DNA of 64,000 bases from Haloquadratum walsbyi J07HQW2. Lineage in GTDB: Archaea; Halobacteriota; Halobacteria; Halobacteriales; Haloferacaceae. Both the position numbers and the translations under genes were made by a program. Location: NCBI RefSeq assembly GCF_000415985.1, contig NZ_KE356561.1:915860-979859 (forward strand), in the 5' to 3' direction. Positions 9,430 through 18,312 of the stretch are shown one piece after another (position 1 is the stretch's first letter; each line of letters opens with the position of its first letter). Below the pieces are notes generated by a model. That model ran no database searches, had not been told where the DNA came from, and saw nothing but the letters and a program-made list of their open reading frames with translations.

Positions 9430-10017
9430 ATGTGTAGTATGATACAAAATATAGCCAATAATATTCAAGCATTTACTTCAAACGTGTTTCTCGTCACCGG
9501 AGAGACGACTGCACTTATCGATACAGGGGCGAATTTTGATGTTATTTCCCGGATAGAAGAGTATACCGAACACATTGATCGGGTGTATCTTACACATACG
9601 CATGCTGATCATATCGAGAACGTCCCGTCAGTCCGTGGTGCATTTGATGTTGAGACATGGGGATATGATACAACACAAGATGTCGTCGACCATGCGATTC
9701 AGGACGAAGAGACACTTCCGATCGGGGATGAGACATACATGGCACTTCACACGCCAGGACACAAACCTGATCATCTTTGTTTATACGCCGCTGATGTTGG
9801 TGTTTGCTTCGCTGGTGATCTCATTTTCGCTAACGGTAGTTTCGGACGAACCGATCTTGAAGGAGGGAACCGCAAAACACTAATTCAAAGTATCAACCGA
9901 TTAGCGGACACAGTGACCGATGATCTCACTGCGATTTACACTGGACATGGTCCGGCGATCACATCACACCCACAGGAAGATATCAATATGGCAGCACAGG
10001 CTGCCCAAATGCAGTAA
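9430..10017 (+). CDS. Metallo-beta-lactamase-fold hydrolase
   Basis: MBL-fold metal hydrolase related to glyoxalase II-like enzymes. The metal-binding HxHxDH motif is His56-Thr-His58-Ala-Asp60-His61. A third ligand is likely in TPGH (His111), followed by FAGDLIF and a late YTGHGP. The 195 residues form a single domain. Two starts are possible, at 9430 and at 9439 (MIQNIANN); the second fits the family better. The substrate is not predictable; a glutathione-type thioester is unlikely because haloarchaea lack glutathione (known biology). It is transcribed away from thyA. Confidence 0.88.
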   Translation: MCSMIQNIANNIQAFTSNVFLVTGETTALIDTGANFDVISRIEEYTEHIDRVYLTHTHADHIENVPSVRGAFDVETWGYDTTQDVVDHAIQDEETLPIGDETYMALHTPGHKPDHLCLYAADVGVCFAGDLIFANGSFGRTDLEGGNRKTLIQSINRLADTVTDDLTAIYTGHGPAITSHPQEDINMAAQAAQMQ

Positions 10018-10088
10018 GGTGTCTTCATATTTTTAATCATATTACCGATTAATAAATACTTCAGTAGAACATGAATTATGTTCAATAA

Positions 10089-10391
10089 TTAGGTGTCTGC
10101 ATTGTCAGGAACTGATGCGGTTTCTGTTTCACGCCTGAGTCCAAAATAGCCTGGTTCATCACCAACAGGATCATTGATGACAAGCTCATCAGCATGCTCC
10201 ATGAGCCATGGAATTGTCCATGCGACAACACGCTCCTCGGTTTCAGATGGAAGGTCAGCGCCTGGGTCTAATCCTTGTAACAGGCGAGCTATCTCATCAA
10301 CTGTATACATCAATTCAGCATCCAGTATCTCTGCGGGTTCGTATAATTGATATGGATACAGTGTCTCAAATGCATCCTTTGGTCTGGGCAT
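10089..10391 (-). CDS. DUF5827-like haloarchaeal protein
   Basis: A 100-residue acidic cytosolic protein, MPRPKDAFETLYPYQLYEPAEILD then MYTVDEIARLLQGLDPGADLPSETEERVVAW, with a central TIPWLMEHADELVI helix and DEPGYFGLRR near the end. It matches my recollection of the haloarchaea-restricted family DUF5827, whose function is unknown. No catalytic motif is visible. It is convergent with the MBL hydrolase and about 300 bases from the divergent zinc-finger gene at 10687. Confidence 0.75.
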   Translation of the reverse strand: MPRPKDAFETLYPYQLYEPAEILDAELMYTVDEIARLLQGLDPGADLPSETEERVVAWTIPWLMEHADELVINDPVGDEPGYFGLRRETETASVPDNADT

Positions 10392-10686
10392 ATGGACACT
10401 TACTTCTGAATTAACGTGAATACCTGGGGTGACGTAGTCGGTGGGTTTTCAATGGCTAGATAATACGAAAGATAATAATTGTTTCATTCCACCCGTTCGT
10501 CCTGACCGCTAGCACAGGTCACTTGTAGGAGTGTGTGAATCAGGATACGAGCTATTATCACAATGAAGATACAGCGACAGTTCAGCGCTACCATACTACC
10601 CACAGCCGTTTATGAGCATGCGGGCACAAGCTATGAATAGATATGTTGAGCTCTCTAATTCAAAAATTTCAGTATAAACGTATCGT

Positions 10687-10830
10687 ATGACTGACTCAGC
10701 ATCGATTATTGATGACTACATTGGGTATTATGAGTGTCAATGCGGCAAGGGATTTCTATCCGAAGCAGACGCCCGAGATCATATCCAGCAATGTTCAGCA
10801 ATGCCACACGTTGGTACAACGCAGAAGTAA
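10687..10830 (+). CDS. 47-residue C2HC zinc-finger microprotein
   Basis: ATG at 10687 to TAA at 10828-10830 encodes a 47-residue protein. It has a compact metal-binding pattern: Cys17-x-Cys19, then His32 and Cys36 (ECQCGKGF...RDHIQQC). This resembles one C2H2-type finger with the final His replaced by Cys. The acidic start MTDSASIIDDY and the sensible codon use support a real gene. Such single-finger microproteins are common in haloarchaea and several affect stress or biofilm behaviour; no role is assigned here. It lies between the DUF5827-like gene and convergent sod. Confidence 0.7.
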   Translation: MTDSASIIDDYIGYYECQCGKGFLSEADARDHIQQCSAMPHVGTTQK

Positions 10831-10986
10831 TATAATAAGTCGTGAAATAACGAGACGTTAGTTAATTTTCTGTAGATATTGTTATGTTTGTGGATATGTC
10901 ACTCTCAGAGTGACACGGATACAGCAAAAAAATATAGGATGTTATTCGTCGACGGGCTCCAGCTTTGACGTCAATATAGCCGCGAC

Positions 10987-11586
10987 TTATTCGAAGAGCT
11001 CAGTAGCTTGTGCGTACCGTTGGCTTGGCTCTTCCCAATCAACAACCTCGAAGAATGCATCAACGAAGTCACCACGAGCTGGACCGTAATCATGGTAGTA
11101 TGAATGTTCCCAGACATCCAGCGAGAGGACCGGGTGGGCACCCCAAAAGGCACCTTCATCATGATTATCAACAACAACGTTTCGCAGTTGGTTTGAGAAC
11201 GAATCGTACACTAAGAGTGCCCAACCGCTTGCATCGCCCGCAGCAGCTTCAAATTCGCCTCTCCAAGCGTCATATGATCCGAAATCCTCCTCAATTCGGT
11301 CTCCAAGGTCGCCCGTCGGCTCATCGCCACCTTCCGGTGACATACATTGCCAGAACAAGTCATGGAGAAGATGACCAGAACTGTTATGAGTGACATCGCG
11401 AATGGCACCTGCAGACGATGAGAAATCGTTCGAGTCACGATTCTCTTCAAGTTTCGCCTCAGCGTCATTCCACCCGTTTACATACCCTTGTTGATGGGTA
11501 TCGTGATGCCACGTCAGTACCTGTTCAGACAACTGTGGTTCGAGCGCATCGTATTCATATGGTAATGGATCAAGTTCATAACTCAT
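10987..11586 (-). CDS. sod: Superoxide dismutase (Mn/Fe family)
   Basis: Converts superoxide to oxygen and peroxide. The Mn/Fe-SOD fold is clear. Metal ligands are His in VLTWHHDTHQQGYV, His in SSGHLLHDLFW, and the C-terminal Asp and His of SLDVWEHSYYHDYG. GDASGWALLVYD is the family WxL(V) region. About 200 residues is usual. The ATG at 11586 (MSYELDPLPYEYD) fits the family better than the ATG at 11592. Haloarchaeal SODs are mostly Mn-dependent, but the metal is inferred. A TACTATATAT stretch upstream probably serves as TATA box. Confidence 0.96.
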   Translation of the reverse strand: MSYELDPLPYEYDALEPQLSEQVLTWHHDTHQQGYVNGWNDAEAKLEENRDSNDFSSSAGAIRDVTHNSSGHLLHDLFWQCMSPEGGDEPTGDLGDRIEEDFGSYDAWRGEFEAAAGDASGWALLVYDSFSNQLRNVVVDNHDEGAFWGAHPVLSLDVWEHSYYHDYGPARGDFVDAFFEVVDWEEPSQRYAQATELFE

Positions 11587-11698
11587 AATCAATCAGCCTC
11601 TACTATATATTGTGTGGTGGTTAGAGTTAAATCTTGAGAGTCACGTGTTAACATACTTCTAAATAGATACCGTTACCATACCGATCAAAGGGTGATAC

Positions 11699-12360
11699 CT
11701 GACATCCTCCTCCGCGTAAACGCGGAGGAATCCTGAGCGTGAGCGTGAGCAGTAGCAGTGGAGAGGAGATTGCAGGGTTGCAGTTCAATCCCATTCCACC
11801 GAACCGAGCCTCAACCCGGACCCGGCACGGTGAGATGAGAATCCATGTGCATGTAGGATTCACGGACTGTGGCGAGTAGAGTGGGACTGCTGGCGATGGG
11901 AGTGCCAAGCCCCGTCCCCGGTACTCCTCTCCTCTCGTCCATCGTGTTCGGACTCCCACAGTTGGTTGTGCCGTTGGGAGTCCGGCAGACTTCGACAGAC
12001 TTGGAGTGACTGTCTGTGCTGTGTGCAAGCAGTCGGGCAGGGCACTGCATCGATTCAGTCTCGGACCGGACCCGACCCGACCCGACCCGACCGGTCACCT
12101 GAGTGGGTCCGATTATTGTCTCATTGCTTGGGGCCGACAGGCCGCCATCGGAGGATTGACTGGAATCGCTCGGTTCCCAGCCTAATTCCTACCCATACGC
12201 GGAACTGCCTGTCACTTTCAGTGACGGATTGTGAACTCTCAGAGTGGCTCTCGGAGCGGAGATTGACTCCGACTCCGAGTTCGAACTGTCGGATCCATCT
12301 ATCCTATCCTATCCTATCCTATCCTGTCCTGTCCTGCGGCTGAAGTCGCAGAGATTCTGC
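11699..12360 (-). mobile_element. PATE-like non-autonomous element with pentamer repeats
   Basis: A GC-rich non-coding block in an AT-rich setting. On the minus strand its right end at 11699-11735 is a perfect hairpin (CCTCCGCG/CGCGGAGG) ending in the GGATGTCA motif shared with 34.8 kb and 45.1 kb. Its left end at 12331-12360 is another hairpin (CTGCG...CGCAG) followed by GGACA-type repeats, as at 44.55 kb. Tandem repeats are CCCGA x4 (12071-12090) and ATCCT x5 plus GTCCT x2 (12301-12335). No transposase is present. It fits the palindrome-associated transposable elements (PATEs) described from Haloquadratum, which borrow IS200/IS605 ends. Confidence 0.65.
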
Positions 12361-12427
12361 TTGAGTCTGTATAATTCCCTTAACCGTTCCGAGCAGTGTT
12401 TTTGATGCTTGGGCATCTTACTCTAAT

Positions 12428-12856
12428 ATGAGCGATCACGAAGCAACCGAAGAATCATCTCAGGAATCAACTGATCTGCGGGATCGGAACGTACACGGCA
12501 AACCGCTCCAACCATGTGGGCGGGATCCCGATACAGGATATCTTCGGGATGGGCACTGTCGAAGTCTCCGCCGGGATCCTGGTCGACATGAAGTGTGTGC
12601 AGTGCTCACACAGGAGTTTCTTGAATACAGCAAATCACAGGGAAATGATCTCACCACACCACGTCCATCATTGAATTTTCCCGGACTCAATCCTGGCGAC
12701 CGGTGGTGTCTGTGTGTGCCCCGATGGGCTGAGGCACACGAAGCGGACTGCGCACCACCTGTTGTTTTAGATGCAACGAGTGAGGATGTTACCGATGATA
12801 TTTCACTTTCAACCCTCGAATCATATGCTGCTGAAGAATGGGGAGATCTACCATAA
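12428..12856 (+). CDS. DUF2237 family protein
   Basis: A 142-residue protein of the widespread DUF2237 (COG3651-like) family. Hallmarks are NVHGKPLQPCGRDPDTGYLRDG, HEVCAVLTQEFLEYSKSQGND, STPRP-like TTPRPSLNFPGL, and GDRWCLCVPRW followed by APPVVLDAT. Several conserved Cys (PCG, HCR, VCAV, WCLC) could bind metal. The function of the family is unknown. The N-terminal 20 residues are an acidic Glu/Ser tail. It is convergent with the photolyase gene and separated from the PATE-like element by about 70 bases. Confidence 0.9.
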   Translation: MSDHEATEESSQESTDLRDRNVHGKPLQPCGRDPDTGYLRDGHCRSLRRDPGRHEVCAVLTQEFLEYSKSQGNDLTTPRPSLNFPGLNPGDRWCLCVPRWAEAHEADCAPPVVLDATSEDVTDDISLSTLESYAAEEWGDLP

Positions 12857-12934
12857 TAGCGATTCGGCAGATGATCTGTTGAGTGCTGACTAGTAATCAG
12901 CATATCTATACCGATCGGCTTTCACTTGCAGCGA

Positions 12935-14371
12935 TTATGCATCACCGCGGGCGGTTTCAAACATCTCAAGTGCCTTCTCACGCTGTTCGCTATGATCAAC
13001 AATCGGCGCAGGATAATCCGTATCAAGCCGTGCGCGCTCAGTTGGTGAGAGTTCATGCCACTCATGAATTGTTTCAGCAGAGACTTCTCGCAATTCTGGC
13101 ACGTGCTGTTTGATATATTCTGCGTCAGGATCATATCGCTCACCCTGGGTCATTGGATTGAAGATTCGGAAGTATGGTTGAGCATCTGTGCCGGTTGAGG
13201 CTGCCCACTGCCACCCACCATTATTATTCGCGATATTATGATCAGCGAGATGTTGTCGAAAGTGACCATACCCCTCGCGCCAGTCAATGAGGAGATCTTT
13301 CGTCAAGAATGATGCAACAATCATGCGAAGTCGGTTATGCATATACGCTTCAGATTTTAGTTGTCGCATTCCAGCATCAACGATTGGATATCCAGTCTTC
13401 CCCTCTTTCCATGCCTGTAGTGCTGCTGGATCATCGGCCCACTGTATTTCGTTCTCATATGTCTTGTAGTTCTCAGTGACGACTTCTGGATTGAAATACA
13501 ACACATGTGTGTAGAACTCCCGCCAGGCTAGTTGTGACTGAAACTCCTCAACTGATTCAGCTTCAGCATCCGTTATTCCATCAGCTTCTGCGGCAGCAAC
13601 AGTAGCAGCATACACATCACGAACACCGATAGTTCCAAGTGATAAGTCCGCAGAGAGCCGCGAGACCGCATTGCGCGATGGGTAATCACGGTCATCATCG
13701 TATCGGTAGATTCCATCATCGCAAAACGTCGACAATCGGTCATGAGCCGCATTTGTTCCTGCTGGTTGAATGTCTGCAGTTGGCTCCTCAAACCCGAGCG
13801 AATCGATTGTCGGAAGTGAATCTCCTGTCGCTTCATCAGGCATCAAAACATCAGCCGCCGGTGCATCAATCGGCGTATCCTTGTCTCGGTCACGCCACTT
13901 CTTCCAGAAGTACGTATAGACTGAGTATGGCTCACCCTTGTTTGTTGTAATTGACCCGGGTTCGAAGAAGATTGCATCACGGACCGACTGGTGTGCAATA
14001 TCACGTTCTGTGAGTGCATCCGCAACCTGTTCATCTCTAGATTGTGCAAACCCAGAGTACTCACGACTCCATACGACTCGGTCAACGTCATATTTGATTG
14101 CGAGCTCCGGAAGTACTGATGCAGGATCACCACGCGCAATCAGAAGATCAGAACCACGGTCACGATACCATGAACGCAGTTCAGCTATTGAATCAAGCAT
14201 GTACTGAACGCGTGCATTTCCATCACGCTCAAGCTCATCATCGTCAAAGATGAAGACAGGAATGACTCCATCCTCATCGGATGATGACTCATGTGACACA
14301 GCGCTCGCAGCCTCAGCCAGTCCACGGTTGTCGACACCACGAAGATCACTTCGGTGCCAATAAAGTTGCAT
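12935..14371 (-). CDS. phr: Deoxyribodipyrimidine photolyase
   Basis: Light-driven repair of cyclobutane pyrimidine dimers. The N-terminal alpha/beta antenna domain starts MQLYWHRSDLRGVDN. The C-terminal FAD domain has QLAWREFYTHVLYF, TGYPIVDAGMRQL, HNRLRMIVASFLTKDLLIDWREG and NGGWQWAASTGTDAQPYFRIFNP. The Trp-rich electron-transfer segment and the Asn of the class I flavin site are visible. Length (478) and motifs indicate a class I CPD photolyase. It is the last gene of a folP-mptE-phr run, starting 25 bases after mptE, a context that hints at a pterin or folate antenna. Confidence 0.95.
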   Translation of the reverse strand: MQLYWHRSDLRGVDNRGLAEAASAVSHESSSDEDGVIPVFIFDDDELERDGNARVQYMLDSIAELRSWYRDRGSDLLIARGDPASVLPELAIKYDVDRVVWSREYSGFAQSRDEQVADALTERDIAHQSVRDAIFFEPGSITTNKGEPYSVYTYFWKKWRDRDKDTPIDAPAADVLMPDEATGDSLPTIDSLGFEEPTADIQPAGTNAAHDRLSTFCDDGIYRYDDDRDYPSRNAVSRLSADLSLGTIGVRDVYAATVAAAEADGITDAEAESVEEFQSQLAWREFYTHVLYFNPEVVTENYKTYENEIQWADDPAALQAWKEGKTGYPIVDAGMRQLKSEAYMHNRLRMIVASFLTKDLLIDWREGYGHFRQHLADHNIANNNGGWQWAASTGTDAQPYFRIFNPMTQGERYDPDAEYIKQHVPELREVSAETIHEWHELSPTERARLDTDYPAPIVDHSEQREKALEMFETARGDA

Positions 14372-14396
14372 AGTTGTTTAATGGATGTCAGCGGAT

Positions 14397-15107
14397 TCAA
14401 CGTGTCGGTATTGGAATTGTCTCGATTGCCCCCCGACGGTTATCTAATATAGCGAATTTCTCTCCACGACGGCGTTCAAGTAGCTCAAGTAATCGCTCAG
14501 CCCACACGAGCTTTGCCGATTTTTGTTCAGTTACGGTTGTATCATCAAAATCCCAGCCGACAAATTGGAGTGATTCTGCGTGCAGTGCATCAGCAAGGAA
14601 TGCGGCTCGATCACCATCGGTGAATCCACCAGGGTTGCTGACTCCATTGGATGGTGCTGCTTGTGTTGTTGGGATCACAGCATCTCCAGCGAATGTTGGC
14701 ACCAGATTGCGTATTGCATCGACATTATCTCCATGTGCATGCACAGCGACTGGAGTTCCTTCATGTGTTAGTGTTCGAGCGGTGATTGGATTTTTATCAA
14801 GATCAGTTACCATTAAATCAACATCGTACCCTGCTGTGCGGATTGTGTCCGCAGCGGTCGATGCAGCGATAATACGATCCGCAGATTCGACATGCTCGAC
14901 TGTCTCATCCAGACAGGGTGCTGCGCCGACAATTGCGACCGTGTCACCACTAAATCTCAGCTGGTCAAATGAGTATGGTGAGGATACTGTTGCAAGGATA
15001 TCTCGAGCCTGCTGGTCTGCTGTCCGGTCGTATCCAAAAGCAGCCAGTATAGACTCATAGATTGGCTCCCACGTGTCGAATGACAGCCCGATATCTACAG
15101 TGGGCAT
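14397..15107 (-). CDS. mptE: 6-hydroxymethylpterin diphosphokinase, MptE-like
   Basis: Predicted archaeal 6-hydroxymethyl-7,8-dihydropterin diphosphokinase (MptE, DUF115 fold), which activates the pterin for the step catalysed by dihydropteroate synthase. Motifs are VAIVGAAPCLDETV (residues 57-71), DRIIAASTAA, VDLMVTDLDKNP and VAVHAHGDN, then GFTDGDRAAFLADAL and FVGWDFDD. The 236 residues match archaeal members. Neighbouring folP 192 bases upstream supports the pathway assignment. A short inverted repeat (ACAGCA...TGCTGT) at about 15217-15245 in that gap may attenuate or separate expression. Confidence 0.88.
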   Translation of the reverse strand: MPTVDIGLSFDTWEPIYESILAAFGYDRTADQQARDILATVSSPYSFDQLRFSGDTVAIVGAAPCLDETVEHVESADRIIAASTAADTIRTAGYDVDLMVTDLDKNPITARTLTHEGTPVAVHAHGDNVDAIRNLVPTFAGDAVIPTTQAAPSNGVSNPGGFTDGDRAAFLADALHAESLQFVGWDFDDTTVTEQKSAKLVWAERLLELLERRRGEKFAILDNRRGAIETIPIPTR

Positions 15108-15299
15108 GGATTTCTCAATAAAAAATATGGACTAGAGTGGCAACAAGTACCCCTACCCGACTGCCCCTCCAGTACCCAATTCGTTGATTCCAATCGTCGT
15201 GATATAAGCTTTCTCGTACAGCACAGCAGTAATTGCTGTGTTCTACGTAGACGTTGTTTTCTCTCAATCATCCACATAATCACGATTATCATCACACAC

Positions 15300-16508
15300 T
15301 TACTGGCTAATCTGTCGTGTGATATTTGTGAGTATCTTTGTGAGTGCTGAATCATCGATTGTAGTGGCAATTGTACGCAATGCAGCAGTCGTTCCGGTGA
15401 GAAAGACAGCAGCTGGTGCGGAGTCAGCATCCGCGCTCGTTTCCATATTGGCGGTGGACTCAGTTGCAGCGAGGACAATCGCCTCTGACTCTGTTGTGGC
15501 GGTATTGAGCTCAGTCATCGCGGATTCTGATAGCCCGACGATTTCGAACGTATGGATGGCTGATGTATTAATAATGTCAGCAGTGTGGTCAATATCAAGT
15601 CGATTTAGATGACGAGTTGCTTCCGATGATGTCGTCACATCAAGTTCTTCAGCGGTGATACGGGAGCCATCGTCAGTGGTGATACGGTGACACGCACGCT
15701 CAGGCGTGAATGTATCCCCAATCAATGCTGCGTCACGTGTTTCTGCGACATCATGTGTTCGAATAACGTGTGCACCACGTTCAACTGCCAATGAGGTGGC
15801 TGCCAATGATACTGAAAGTGCCTCCTCAGTTGAGCGGTCAGCAATAGAGCGAAGGAAATTTTTTCGATTAATCGAGACAAGCATAGGTCGACCATGTCCC
15901 CGAAATTCACGAAGCCGTCGAAATGTTTCACGGTCATCTGCAAGGGTCTTTTCTTCAGACCATCCTCCGAAGGCAGGGTCAATAATAGTTTTTTCAGTGA
16001 ACCCATTCTGCGTAAGCGCCTCATATATCTCATCGACATCCTCAATTGCGCCCGGTCGTGTCAAATCAGGTGGTGACGCCATCTTTCCGACGGCGACATC
16101 GTATTCTGAGCAGACTTGCGGCATTTTTGGGTCGGCAAACCCACAGATATCATTCACCATATCAAACCCTTGAGAAAGCGCTGCATCTGCAACTTCATGA
16201 TATCGGGTTTCAATCGAGAATACAGCATCCCCAGAAACACTTTTGATTGTCTCAATAGCCGTATCAAGTCGTGTTAGTTCCTGTTCAGCAGAGAGGACAT
16301 CAAATCGTTTATTTGCAGACTCAAGCCCGATATCGACAATGTCAGCACCCTCATCAATCAGTTCAGTATCAACATAACTGGCTGCTGCATCTGGTTCGTG
16401 AAACACACTTGGATCATATGGCGACTCCTCAGATATATTGAGAACACCCATGATCCGTGGAGGAGACTCATCACCAATCGACAATCCAGCTGCGTCGACT
16501 GATCGCAT
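15300..16508 (-). CDS. folP: Dihydropteroate synthase
   Basis: Condenses the activated pterin with p-aminobenzoate to form dihydropteroate. It has the TIM-barrel DHPS signatures in their haloarchaeal form: PPRIMGVLNISEESPYD, EGADIVDIGLESANKR, FSIETRYHEVADAAL, GFDMVNDICGF, TIIDPAFGGW, RPMLVSINRKNFLR and AHVIRTHDVAETRDAALIG. At 402 residues it exceeds the usual 270-290; the extra C-terminal 110 residues are Thr/Ser/Ala-rich with a possible alpha/beta segment. Unlike the FolC-FolP fusion known in Haloferax, no dihydrofolate synthase domain is attached. It diverges from the 16651 gene. Confidence 0.93.
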   Translation of the reverse strand: MRSVDAAGLSIGDESPPRIMGVLNISEESPYDPSVFHEPDAAASYVDTELIDEGADIVDIGLESANKRFDVLSAEQELTRLDTAIETIKSVSGDAVFSIETRYHEVADAALSQGFDMVNDICGFADPKMPQVCSEYDVAVGKMASPPDLTRPGAIEDVDEIYEALTQNGFTEKTIIDPAFGGWSEEKTLADDRETFRRLREFRGHGRPMLVSINRKNFLRSIADRSTEEALSVSLAATSLAVERGAHVIRTHDVAETRDAALIGDTFTPERACHRITTDDGSRITAEELDVTTSSEATRHLNRLDIDHTADIINTSAIHTFEIVGLSESAMTELNTATTESEAIVLAATESTANMETSADADSAPAAVFLTGTTAALRTIATTIDDSALTKILTNITRQISQ

Positions 16509-16620
16509 ACATATATCTCGAATGGTAGCTACATATCAGTTGTTACGATATCGCCGACAGCTCGAAGAATAAATATTAACAGACTATGCCAGAATGTGGT
16601 TCTGAATCAATTGACGCTGT

Positions 16621-16629
16621 TTTTATTTG
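16621..16629 (+). promoter_or_regulatory. TATA-like box for the 16651-trmJ operon
   Basis: TTTTATTTG ends 21 bases before the ATG at 16651. This placement supports that ATG (MSKVSIGL) over the in-frame ATG at 16627, which overlaps the box. Confidence 0.5.
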
Positions 16630-16650
16630 TGGGTATGTTATACGAGTTTA

Positions 16651-17235
16651 ATGAGCAAGGTCAGCATCGGACTCCGAGGGTGGCGCTTTGAGGAGTCGGA
16701 GATATTCACTGAAGAGGGTGAATTCCGATCACTTTCTGAGATTCCCGATGATACACGACAACGACTTGTTCGGTTGACCTATCTTCAGGGTGAGCCATGT
16801 ATGGCGTGTCATTCTGTCTACGGCGATGAGGAGAAACACCGATCCAAAGAAGCGACGATTGTCTACGGTGAGCCAACGTCAGAGGTACTTCTATGTGGCG
16901 AGCATGAGGCTGACTTTCTTTATTGGTTCCGCGAGATTAACAATGCAGACACTGCTGGAATAGACGACGTTCAAATGGTGTTTATGCAGTGGTTTGAGAA
17001 CGGAAACCGATCTCCCGATGGCTATGGTGGGCTCGAGCATGTTGTCACAGACCCAGATTCGCTTCCATCACCACCAGATGCTGATGAATTAACACGAAGG
17101 TTGAATGAAGAATATGATGGAAAGCGAAAGCGAATTGATCTCCAGACCGGTGAAATCTCATGGATCGATGAAACTGCCGATACGACTGATGATGAATCTG
17201 ATCTTGATTTCAGTCGCGACTATCCAACCACATAA
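16651..17235 (+). CDS. Haloarchaeal hypothetical protein with Cys/His sites
   Basis: A 194-residue protein, MSKVSIGLRGWRFEESEIFTEE onward. I do not recognise a named family. It has a CMAC pair (residues near 50) and a distal Cys and His (LLCGEHEADFLYWFREI) spaced as in a treble-clef or zinc-ribbon site, suggesting metal binding. A helical segment follows, then PDADELTRRLNEEYDGKRKRIDLQTGE. The tail is acidic. It ends 8 bases before trmJ, so the two are probably one operon, and a role connected to tRNA modification is possible but unproven. The start is set by the promoter-like box upstream. Confidence 0.75.
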   Translation: MSKVSIGLRGWRFEESEIFTEEGEFRSLSEIPDDTRQRLVRLTYLQGEPCMACHSVYGDEEKHRSKEATIVYGEPTSEVLLCGEHEADFLYWFREINNADTAGIDDVQMVFMQWFENGNRSPDGYGGLEHVVTDPDSLPSPPDADELTRRLNEEYDGKRKRIDLQTGEISWIDETADTTDDESDLDFSRDYPTT

Positions 17236-17243
17236 CCGTTTGT

Positions 17244-18233
17244 ATGCCATCAGAATCGCAGAATATTGTGGTTGTTGTCGTTGAGCCAGAAACACCGGGC
17301 AATATTGGAACAATCGCCCGTGCAATGAAGAATTTTGGACTAACTGAGTTATTACTCGTCGACCCTCCACCGATTCCGGACGGAAGCGAAGCGTACGGAT
17401 TTGCAGGGCATGCACGGGAGGACATCCTTCCGAACGCAAAAACAGTGTCGTTTGATACTGTTGTCAATCAATACCATACAATTGGGACAACCGCAATTAC
17501 CGCAGAGGATAGCCGCCATCATATCCGATTTCCATACAAAACTCCGTCTGAAGTGTGTGAGGATCTTCAAACTGTCAAAACAGAGACTGCATTGATTTTC
17601 GGACGGGAGGGAACTGGACTCACTAATGATGAACTGGCTCGTGTAGATGAAGTATGTTCAATCCCAGCAAGTCAGTCATATCCGGTGTTGAATCTCGGGC
17701 AGGCGGCAACAGTGCTATTGTATGAACTGCGATCAGTGACACTTACAGAAACACAGCTCCCTGATATTGAGCGTGAGCGTGCTGATGAAGCTGATATTGA
17801 CCGATTTTATGAGTTCTTTACTGACTTTCTTCACTCCGTTGAAGGGCGTGAGCACAAACGAGAGAAAACAGCACTAATGCTTCGACGTCTGATCGCTCGG
17901 GCACACCCAACAAATCGAGAGATATCAACGCTGCTTGGACTGTTTCGGCGAGCAAATGTCCTTCTGGGAGAGCAGACGTACGGCGGGTCAGACCAAACAG
18001 ACAGTAAAGACGATGCTACCGATATTAACTCGATACCAGAAGATATCATCAATGCGGCTGTTGAATTAACCTCATCACAGCAGAAGGAGAGTAAAACCCA
18101 AGATGGTAGTGATAGTTCAATAATCAGGACTAGTTCAGGTTCAGGTTCAGATTCAGATTCAGACTCAATCGATAATGTGAGCGGAGAGTCGAATGCAGAA
18201 ACGTCTGCGGATACTGATACTGATAATGTTTAA
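17244..18233 (+). CDS. trmJ: TrmJ-type RNA 2'-O-methyltransferase
   Basis: SPOUT-class AdoMet methyltransferase of the TrmH group 1/TrmJ type, predicted to 2'-O-methylate tRNA (position 32 in known members). Motif 1 is PGNIGTIARAMKNFGL (residues 14-30). Motif 2 is ALIFGREGTGLTNDEL. Motif 3 is IPASQSYPVLNLGQAATVLLYEL, which forms the trefoil knot AdoMet site. A helical C-terminal domain follows (EKTALMLRRLIARAHPTNREI). The last 90 residues are a Ser/Asp/Thr low-complexity tail encoded by hexamer-like GGTTCA/GATTCA repeats at 18135-18165. It follows the 16651 gene by 8 bases. Confidence 0.93.
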   Translation: MPSESQNIVVVVVEPETPGNIGTIARAMKNFGLTELLLVDPPPIPDGSEAYGFAGHAREDILPNAKTVSFDTVVNQYHTIGTTAITAEDSRHHIRFPYKTPSEVCEDLQTVKTETALIFGREGTGLTNDELARVDEVCSIPASQSYPVLNLGQAATVLLYELRSVTLTETQLPDIERERADEADIDRFYEFFTDFLHSVEGREHKREKTALMLRRLIARAHPTNREISTLLGLFRRANVLLGEQTYGGSDQTDSKDDATDINSIPEDIINAAVELTSSQQKESKTQDGSDSSIIRTSSGSGSDSDSDSIDNVSGESNAETSADTDTDNV

Positions 18234-18312
18234 TCTCAAGTTATACACTCATTGTATCGTCGAATCATGTTGATTAAGAGTTTTTGAATAATCTGTTGAT
18301 ATATCGAATATC

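Noticed and set aside
12301-12335. Pentamer array considered as CRISPR or telomere-like repeat
   Set aside because: Units are 5 bases with no spacers; it is a simple tandem repeat inside a mini-element.
11648-12343. Several overlapping ORFs in the 11.7-12.4 kb block
   Set aside because: They exist only because GC-rich repeats lack stops; products are Pro/Arg/Ser repeats without family resemblance.
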